This document shows, piece by piece, positions 4,471-9,287 of a stretch of DNA of 9,287 bases. Positions within the stretch are counted from its first letter, which is position 1, and each line of letters begins with the position of its first letter. The notes beneath the pieces were generated by a model. That model made no database searches and was not told where the DNA came from. It worked only from the letters and a program-made list of their open reading frames with translations. The translations under genes were made by a program, and so were the position numbers. Origin of the DNA: PWHG01 sp964406935 (lineage in GTDB: Bacteria; Patescibacteriota; Patescibacteriia; Patescibacteriales; UBA12465); assembly GCA_964406935.1 (NCBI GenBank), contig CAYOTM010000026.1, positions 1-9,287 on the forward strand, given 5' to 3'.

Positions 4471-5743
4471 ATGATGAATTTTGGATTTTNNNNNNNNNNA
4501 AACAAATTATCAAGAAAATATCGGTGAAGATCCAGTCGATCGAATAGATGGCGTCAGAGAGGATCCGAGAAATTTAAGTGATTTACCGGCTGGCTTTGGC
4601 TATATGACTCCAGATCAATTTGGTTATACCGATGATTTTGAAATGACCAAACAAGATCAGGAAATTAGTCAATCTTTAAACTTTGAACCGTCACCAGAAG
4701 ATTTAATGACTAAATATAATATTGAAGATAAAGATGACTTAAGAGAAATAGCCTCTCAAAGTTATTATTTACTACGCAACTTAGATTTTCAACCGCCAAA
4801 GAAAGAAAATTCCCAAAAAGAAAATGCTAATAAAAAATATTCTACTGATAATTATAACGACCATCGTCGTCATCAAGAATTAGCTGTTTATTATGAAAGT
4901 TTATTAATCAATGACAATCCCGCTGGTCTGCCTTTTAATAAAACTGAATGGGCAAAGTTATCTGAAAGTGAACAGACTAGTTTGCCTGAACTATATCGTG
5001 AGCGCCGAACTTTAATGGAGACCCTAGTCTCTCATAATGATAGTTTTCGTCGTTTTGATCGCCCTGATTTGGCTGGCAATCACGACTTAGTTTATTCTAC
5101 TACTGAAAATAAGTCAGTCTCTGAAGTTCCCGAATATGATCCCAAAAAAGATTGGGCTCTCTATCAGGCGAATGTTAAGCATCTTAGCAAAGAGTTAGCT
5201 CGTGTGGACAAGGAAATTAATTCTTTGAAAAATAAAATGACTGGTGATCCCAGCTTTGATGATGTTCCAAAATATTCGGAAGAGGACATTAGATTACAAG
5301 AGGAATGTTTGGATTTTTTACGAATTCGGGATAAGCGTGAAGCGAACGAGCGCGAGCTCCCTAAAATGCTTACCGGCGATGAATTGAATAAAAAAAATAT
5401 TCTTCAAGTTGCTCAAGAAGGGGCTTGGAGAAAAATTCAAGAAGACCAAATGGATAAGGGCGTTTTTGCGGCTGAAGAATTTAATGGTCGTCGTCAATTA
5501 TTTTTTATTGACCAGTTTCCAGATCCGCAGACTAAGCAAATTAAATATGTTAAATATTTCTTGCCCAATCAAATTTTGCCAGTTGGTAAATATGCCTTTG
5601 AGCCTGATTATGGCAAGATGTTTGTTTCAAAAAATAATTCTAATTTTTCTTTTATTCGCGTAAAACTATTAGTTACTCTGGAAAATATTGAGGAATTTGG
5701 TCAGAAATTAAAGAAGCAAGTAGAGGCTGGGAAAAATGAGTAG
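4471..5743 (+). CDS. Uncharacterised acidic protein, about 420 residues, interrupted by an assembly gap
   Basis: The frame is open from the N run to a TAG at 5741-5743. The likely start is ATG at 4471 or the adjacent 4474, reading MMNFGF before the gap. That frame joins the downstream one only if the gap length is a multiple of three, so exactly 10 missing bases would be wrong. The protein is not recognised. It is hydrophilic and acidic, with no membrane segment. A charged first third leads to a helical block, then a coiled-coil-like stretch (YQANVKHLSKELARVDKEIN, then Lys/Asn-rich) about two thirds along. A compact C-terminal beta-containing domain follows (RRQLFFIDQFPDP, YFLPNQILPVGKYAFEPDYG, FIRVKLLVTLENIEEFG). 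The end lies in a short tandem repeat and the frame stays open for 22 codons beyond the stop. It has its own strong promoter and terminator. Confidence 0.82.
4490..4499. other. Run of 10 N, scaffold gap
   Basis: Ten undetermined bases fall about 20 nt into the coding region of the gene at 4471. A round run of N is usually a placeholder, so the true missing length is unknown. The reading frames on either side disagree by one base if the gap is taken as exactly 10. Confidence 0.95.
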
Positions 5744-5763
5744 GTAGCGACTGGGAAAAATGA
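5720..5763 (+). repeat. 24-bp tandem repeat spanning a stop codon
   Basis: GTAGAGGCTGGGAAAAATGA (5720-5739) recurs with two changes as GTAGCGACTGGGAAAAATGA (5744-5763), offset 24 bp or eight codons. The first unit ends in TAG, the annotated stop. The equivalent codon of the second unit is CAA (Gln). The frame continues after the stop as VATGKNDQTADIKSKQ and on to a second TAG at 5810-5812. Confidence 0.7.
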
Positions 5764-5862
5764 CCAAACCGCCGATATAAAAAGTAAACAACAAGCGGTT
5801 AATTATAAGTAGTTAACTGGCCCCCAGAGACATCTAAATTAAATAAACAAATTTATTAAAAG

Positions 5863-5891
5863 AAAAAAGCAAGATTGATTCTTGCTTTTTT
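5863..5891. terminator. Bidirectional intrinsic terminator
   Basis: GCAAGA (5869-5874) pairs with TCTTGC (5880-5885) around a 5-nt loop, with AAAAAA before and TTTTTT after, so it works on both strands. It ends the plus-strand 4471 gene and the minus-strand gene whose stop is at 5902. Confidence 0.9.
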
Positions 5892-5901
5892 GTTTTTTGG
5901 T

Positions 5902-6348
5902 TTATTTTTGTAATTTCAGCTCTTGCCTAAGTTGATTTAAAATAACTCGAGCTTCTTCTTTCTGTTGGAATTTCAGCTTATCATAGACCCACGGTCTTTT
6001 TTGAATACTTCCTGGGGCCCGATAAATAAATCGGCTGAATTGATAATTTTCAGTACCGTAGATTATTACTGCCTCCAGACAGGCTCCATAAAAAAGTTCA
6101 ATTTTTTTGTAAGTGACCCTTTCTCCGGTTTGAGTGAGATATTCATCTCCTTCTTGGTCATTGACTCCGAACGACGATTGGTCAACCTTGTTTTCTAATT
6201 GAGCATTGGCTACCGTTGAAAATTGGTCAAGTTCTTTTTCCAGGCGAATGGAGGGAAGGGGAAAGGCACTGATAATTAAATAAATTAAAAAGTAAGCGCC
6301 GAAAAAGATTCCCCAATAGAATATGGGGTTTTTTTTGAATTTTTTCAT
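5902..6348 (-). CDS. Membrane-anchored uncharacterised protein
   Basis: Starting at the ATG at 6348 gives 148 residues. A TTG 11 codons upstream in the same frame is possible but would put a polar extension before a typical Lys-rich N-terminus. Residues 1-7 are basic (MKKFKKN) and residues 8-29 form one hydrophobic, aromatic-rich span (FYWGIFFGAYFLIYLIISAF). The rest should lie outside the membrane: a polar acidic linker to about residue 75, then a compact domain with YKKIELFYGACLEAVIIYG, a Phe/Tyr-rich strand pair, APGSIQKRPWVYDKL, and a C-terminal Lys/Glu/Gln helix. It has a single cysteine in that domain. I do not recognise it. No Shine-Dalgarno sequence is present. A consensus promoter lies at 6392-6420 and the gene ends close to the shared terminator, so it is a single-gene unit. 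Confidence 0.75.
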   Translation of the reverse strand: MKKFKKNPIFYWGIFFGAYFLIYLIISAFPLPSIRLEKELDQFSTVANAQLENKVDQSSFGVNDQEGDEYLTQTGERVTYKKIELFYGACLEAVIIYGTENYQFSRFIYRAPGSIQKRPWVYDKLKFQQKEEARVILNQLRQELKLQK

Positions 6349-6391
6349 GATTTTTTGGTTTTGAGGGTTTAAAATGAACAATAATCATTTA

Positions 6392-6420
6392 ATTAAAGCA
6401 TATATTTTATATTTTGTCAA
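6392..6420 (-). promoter_or_regulatory. Promoter for the minus-strand membrane-anchored protein
   Basis: On the minus strand, TTGACA (6420-6415), 17 nt, then TTTAAT (6397-6392) preceded by TGC as an extended -10. Transcription would start near 6385, about 37 nt before the ATG at 6348. That start point lies downstream of only part of any TTG-started frame at 6381, which supports the shorter protein. Confidence 0.75.
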
Positions 6421-6441
6421 TAATATTGCCACTCTCACTTC

Positions 6442-6470
6442 TTGACATAAATGAAAATTATCTTTAAGAT
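6442..6470 (+). promoter_or_regulatory. Promoter for the secreted 176-residue protein
   Basis: TTGACA (6442-6447), 17 nt, then TAAGAT (6465-6470). Transcription would start near 6477, 42 nt before the ATG. It is divergent from the promoter at 6392-6420, with 21 nt between the two -35 boxes. Confidence 0.78.
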
Positions 6471-6518
6471 TAATGATTAAATTGTTCTTTGTATTTATTC
6501 ATCTTTAAACTCGTATAA

Positions 6519-7049
6519 ATGAAAAAATTTATTACGATTGCCGTTTTTCTCTTTTTTTTGTGCCTGGTTAAAATATCTGCCCAGCCCCCTCAAGCATTAA
6601 TTAATAACAGTTTTCACGACTGGACGCTGGTTATTAACGAGGAAACTATTACTCTGTCGCCCCTTTCTCAAATTCCTTTAAATTTTGCTCCGGGCGATCG
6701 TCTAGAGCTTTATGCCTTGGAATTATTACTAGAACCATCATCGCTGATTTTTCGTCATGGTTTTGGTTATATTGAAGCTTCTGAATTTGGCTTTGAATTA
6801 AGCAATTTTGTTGCTTACCCCATTTTTGTCCGTAATCTGAAGACAGAGCTGCTATTATTAGAAATTGGTCAAAAAGCTTGGATGTTTTTCCCCAACGATG
6901 TTTACCAGGTGGATAATTTATATGTTTCGCCGGTGGGTCTCGCTAAACTGCAAGTTTCTCGGATTTTACCTAATAATGAAATTGGTTCAGCAGAAATTAA
7001 ATTAGTTGAAATTCAATTTCAAGATTATGGTTTGCTGATTGATTTATAG
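6519..7049 (+). CDS. Secreted uncharacterised beta-rich protein
   Basis: This 176-residue protein has a clear Sec signal peptide: basic MKKF, a hydrophobic core (residues about 5-17) and a probable cleavage after Ala21 (KISA/QPP). Cys15 is inside the hydrophobic core and not in a convincing lipobox, so it is probably not a lipoprotein. The mature part is about 155 residues without cysteine. It has alternating hydrophobic residues typical of beta structure (WTLVINEETITL, PLNFAPGDRLELY, KLQVSRIL, AEIKLVEIQF), and the pattern in residues 30-65 faintly recalls lamin-tail-like or immunoglobulin-like sandwiches. I cannot assign a family. No Shine-Dalgarno sequence precedes the ATG. It is flanked by its own promoter and terminator. 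An extracellular or surface role is an inference from the signal peptide only. Confidence 0.82.
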   Translation: MKKFITIAVFLFFLCLVKISAQPPQALINNSFHDWTLVINEETITLSPLSQIPLNFAPGDRLELYALELLLEPSSLIFRHGFGYIEASEFGFELSNFVAYPIFVRNLKTELLLLEIGQKAWMFFPNDVYQVDNLYVSPVGLAKLQVSRILPNNEIGSAEIKLVEIQFQDYGLLIDL

Positions 7050-7068
7050 AGCGAATGTGTTCTTTTTT

Positions 7069-7102
7069 AACCTCGTTTTTTTCTAAGCGAGGTTTATTTT
7101 TT
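7069..7102 (+). terminator. Intrinsic terminator after the secreted protein gene
   Basis: AACCTCG (7069-7075) pairs with CGAGGTT (7088-7094) over a 12-nt T-rich loop, followed by TATTTTTT (7095-7102). It starts 20 nt after the stop codon. Confidence 0.82.
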
Positions 7103-7107
7103 ACTAG

Positions 7108-7136
7108 TGTAAAAGGCCGGGGGTCTGTGCTATAAT
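7108..7136 (+). promoter_or_regulatory. Extended -10 promoter for the OmpA/VWA gene
   Basis: A perfect TATAAT (7131-7136) preceded by TGC (7128-7130). The -35 position, 17 nt upstream, reads TGTAAA, a poor match, as is common for extended -10 promoters. Transcription would start near 7142, leaving a leader of about 19 nt with no Shine-Dalgarno sequence. Confidence 0.75.
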
Positions 7137-7160
7137 GTAAATAATAATAAGTTTAAAAAT

Positions 7161-9254
7161 ATGTTTAATTTTTTCAAAAAAGATTCTTTGGTCGGGGAGG
7201 GACCGGAGAAAAAGGTTAAAGAAACGTTTAAATCAGCAACTGATCACGAGCCGGCCTTAGACGAGGTGTCCTTAACGGAAACAGCTGTCAAACAGCCGGA
7301 CTTTAATCAAGTACTGACTGATTTGCGAGAATTGGTATTATTAAAAAGCGGCCATTTATCGCCCTTGGAGATTGAGCAAGTTAGTGGAATGGAAATTGAT
7401 GAACTAGCGGCTTTTTTGGGAGAGAAAAAAATTGCTCTTAGTGCGAATGCCGAGGACTTAGCCAGGACTCTCGAAAAATCTTTAGTTGATTTAGATAATC
7501 CTAGTAATGATAGTTGGTGGCGCGAGGTGGCTAACAAAACAGCGGTAAAATCCTCTCTGCTTGCTTTAATGTTAGTTTTGAAGTTTGCCCCTGAAGCCAA
7601 GGCTCTCAGTCAATCTAATTTAGTTGATAAAAACATTAATCAATCAGAAGAGCCGGTTGAATTTGTTAATCAAATTTCGGGCACTACTTATCAAGTCACT
7701 CCGGAAGATTTAAAATCTGCCGAAGGACCAGACCAAGAACTTGAACCTAGTGATCTTAAAGACCTGGAAGCGGAATTTTTGGAACTGGAAAAATATTCGC
7801 GTTTAGAATTGATTAATTATTATGAAACGGATAAAGATGAAATTTCGGCTGATAATCAAGCCCAAATTATTGAGCAGTTTTCTAAATTTTTAAGTAAAGT
7901 GACGCCTGATAATTTTGATATGGTGATGGCCACTGAGTTCAGAATTTTTGGCTCTAGTGACGAGCGGCCCACTACTAATCAGGATTGGCAGGGAAGTAAT
8001 GAGAAATTATCTTTAGCGCGAATTGCGGCGGCGGAGAAAATTTTACAGACCAGCTTGCTTAATTATGATTTTAGTAGCAGTGGCTTGAGTGCTGAACAAA
8101 TTAAAAAATTGCAAACTAAACTGTTCGTGGTTGATATTCCCGAGTCAAGTAATGGCCCAGAAAAAGGGGTGACTTATTTAACTGATTTAATTAATCCAGC
8201 CACAGATACTTATTATCAGCCAGCCGAATTGGAGGAGCTTAAAAAAACTGATCCGGCGGCTTATCTGGAATTATTAAAGGCTTGTCGTCGGGTATCGATT
8301 GATTTACTGGCCCCTCACTTGGTTGAGTTTAGAGACTTGCCATCTTTAAACACTGAATTGGGGGCTAAACTTCAACTGGATAAACGAATTTTGACTAATT
8401 GGGAGGAATATAAACACGTCAACCTTTTGGTTGATAATAGTCCGTCAATGAATTTGAGTTATCAGCAAATTGCCGAGCTAATTGCTGCTCAAGATAATTT
8501 AGGAGAAACTAATTTAAACTTAGCGACTTTTTCTGATCGCTTGAATGATTTTCAGGAGTTGGAAAATAAACAACAGGTGGTTGATTTTATTACTAAAATG
8601 GATAAGGATGGTAATCATGAAGAACGAGCGATTCATGCTGTGATTAGTGCTTTGGAAAAATTACCTGCAGTTAAAGACCAAGATAAGAATTTGATTTTAG
8701 TGGCTACTGATGAACCGCTCCAGGGTCTAGATTGGGATATTTTGACTAAATTGAAAGATAAATCGGTCGAGAAAAATTGCCAAGTGGTCTTTATCTACGC
8801 CCATAATCGTCATGGCGAGGTGGCCCGCTTGGTTAGTGCCCAGGAAATTATTGATAATTATGAACAAGCTACTAAACAGACCTTAATTCCTTTAATTCAG
8901 CATGCAATTAGCTTGGAAGAGGGACGAATGGCCCGTTACGAATTAACGGTTGGTAATATTAGTCGCGTTATGGAAAATTTATTAGCCCGTGATTTGAAAA
9001 CTAAGGATAGTGATCGCTTGCTTGATTTAGAGCAAAGATTAGTAACCGCTCAACGGCAAATTGGTTATTCGCAATTAATGATTAAAAATTTACAAGTCTC
9101 GTTGGAGGTGAATGATTTAACTGAATTATTAAATAATCCGACGGTTAGTCAGTTAATTATTGAAAAAAATTGGCAACCGCGCTTGTTAAAAAAAATTGAG
9201 CCCCTGACTTTGGGCCAAGAAATTAGTTTGCAGGCGGAATTAAGTGAAAACTAA
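7161..9254 (+). CDS. OmpA-like plus von Willebrand factor A-like domain protein
   Basis: This 697-residue protein has a charged N-terminal region (1-130), then one moderately hydrophobic segment (about 131-148, LLALMLVLKFAPEAKAL) that may be an anchor or late signal. Residues about 215-300 resemble an OmpA C-terminal peptidoglycan-binding domain: YYETDKDEISADNQAQIIEQ matches its first strand and helix, FRIFGSSDE (Asp267) matches the GhTD motif, and NEKLSLARIAAAEKIL (Arg287) matches the N..LS..RA motif. Asp and Arg are the pair that binds diaminopimelate in OmpA proteins. Residues about 418-570 resemble a VWA domain: VNLLVDNSPSM gives DxSxS (Asp425, Ser427, Ser429) and LILVATDEPLQG gives the late Asp517. 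The usual metal-site Thr is not obvious. A helical C-terminus follows. Probably a cell-wall-tethering or envelope protein. VWA is moderately secure, OmpA plausible, topology uncertain. Confidence 0.85.
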   Translation: MFNFFKKDSLVGEGPEKKVKETFKSATDHEPALDEVSLTETAVKQPDFNQVLTDLRELVLLKSGHLSPLEIEQVSGMEIDELAAFLGEKKIALSANAEDLARTLEKSLVDLDNPSNDSWWREVANKTAVKSSLLALMLVLKFAPEAKALSQSNLVDKNINQSEEPVEFVNQISGTTYQVTPEDLKSAEGPDQELEPSDLKDLEAEFLELEKYSRLELINYYETDKDEISADNQAQIIEQFSKFLSKVTPDNFDMVMATEFRIFGSSDERPTTNQDWQGSNEKLSLARIAAAEKILQTSLLNYDFSSSGLSAEQIKKLQTKLFVVDIPESSNGPEKGVTYLTDLINPATDTYYQPAELEELKKTDPAAYLELLKACRRVSIDLLAPHLVEFRDLPSLNTELGAKLQLDKRILTNWEEYKHVNLLVDNSPSMNLSYQQIAELIAAQDNLGETNLNLATFSDRLNDFQELENKQQVVDFITKMDKDGNHEERAIHAVISALEKLPAVKDQDKNLILVATDEPLQGLDWDILTKLKDKSVEKNCQVVFIYAHNRHGEVARLVSAQEIIDNYEQATKQTLIPLIQHAISLEEGRMARYELTVGNISRVMENLLARDLKTKDSDRLLDLEQRLVTAQRQIGYSQLMIKNLQVSLEVNDLTELLNNPTVSQLIIEKNWQPRLLKKIEPLTLGQEISLQAELSEN

Positions 9255-9270
9255 ATAGGAGAGAATTAAG

Positions 9271-9287
9271 TTGTTTTTAATTTTGTG
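9271..9287 (+). CDS. Possible start of a downstream gene, truncated by the window edge
   Basis: A Shine-Dalgarno-like TAGGAGAG (9256-9263) overlaps the region just after the OmpA/VWA stop and precedes a TTG at 9271 by a workable distance. The frame then reads hydrophobic codons (Phe, Leu, Ile, Leu), as in a signal peptide or membrane segment, up to the window end. Only five complete codons are visible, so this is tentative. If real, the gene would be cotranscribed with the OmpA/VWA gene. Confidence 0.3.

Noticed and set aside
5409..5663. Plus-strand open frame of 84 codons
   Set aside because: Lies in an alternative frame inside the body of the 4471 gene; composition is that of a shifted reading.
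5744..5862. Separate small gene between the 4471 gene and the terminator
   Set aside because: The only open stretch is the in-frame continuation after the TAG, without its own start codon or ribosome-binding site.
5965..6198. Plus-strand open frame of 77 codons
   Set aside because: Antisense to the minus-strand membrane-anchored gene, which has promoter, anchor and terminator support.
7307..7600. Minus-strand open frame of 97 codons
   Set aside because: Antisense to the OmpA/VWA gene, Ser-rich shadow of its codons.

Overview
This AT-rich, gene-dense window looks like a metagenome-derived contig from a Candidate Phyla Radiation (Patescibacteria) bacterium. That is an inference. It rests on many short uncharacterised proteins around one universal gene (gatA), most starts lacking a Shine-Dalgarno sequence, a 10-N scaffold gap, and a 195-residue protein that resembles a family I remember from Parcubacteria-like genomes. 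UGA is used as a stop (the 3558 gene) and no long frame needs recoding, so the standard bacterial code applies.

Layout: (1) 1-2376, plus strand: the 3' part of gatA, then a membrane-anchored DsbA-like protein without its CxxC, then an uncharacterised 181-residue protein, apparently one transcription unit. (2) 2438-2554: tRNA-Ser(GGA) and its terminator. (3) 2583-2977: a promoter, a leader with competing hairpins, a 56-residue single-span membrane protein and a probably bidirectional terminator. (4) 2981-3333, minus strand: a free-standing protein resembling the C-terminal DNA-binding domain of RNA polymerase alpha. (5) 3369-4261: a divergent promoter, a folded leader of about 150 nt, the 195-residue protein and a terminator. 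(6) 4271-5812: an imperfect direct repeat, a strong promoter, a gene whose start is cut by the N gap, and a stop codon inside a short tandem repeat. (7) 5863-6470: a bidirectional terminator, a minus-strand membrane-anchored protein and a second divergent promoter pair. (8) 6519-7102: a secreted protein and its terminator. (9) 7108-9254: an extended -10 promoter and a 697-residue protein combining OmpA-like and von Willebrand A-like domains. A possible next gene starts at the right edge.

The window is unusually readable at the transcription level. Six promoters have a TTGACA or TTTACA -35 exactly 17 nt from the -10, and five hairpin/T-tract terminators separate the units. Only the 2756 and 3558 genes have full AGGAGG ribosome-binding sites, and both sit behind long structured leaders. 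Most other products are predicted to be exported or membrane-anchored, so the region is mainly envelope-related, but I see no single pathway uniting the genes. The best candidates for something undescribed are the alpha-CTD-like protein at a divergent promoter, the two structured leaders, the cysteine-less DsbA-like protein and the OmpA/VWA protein.
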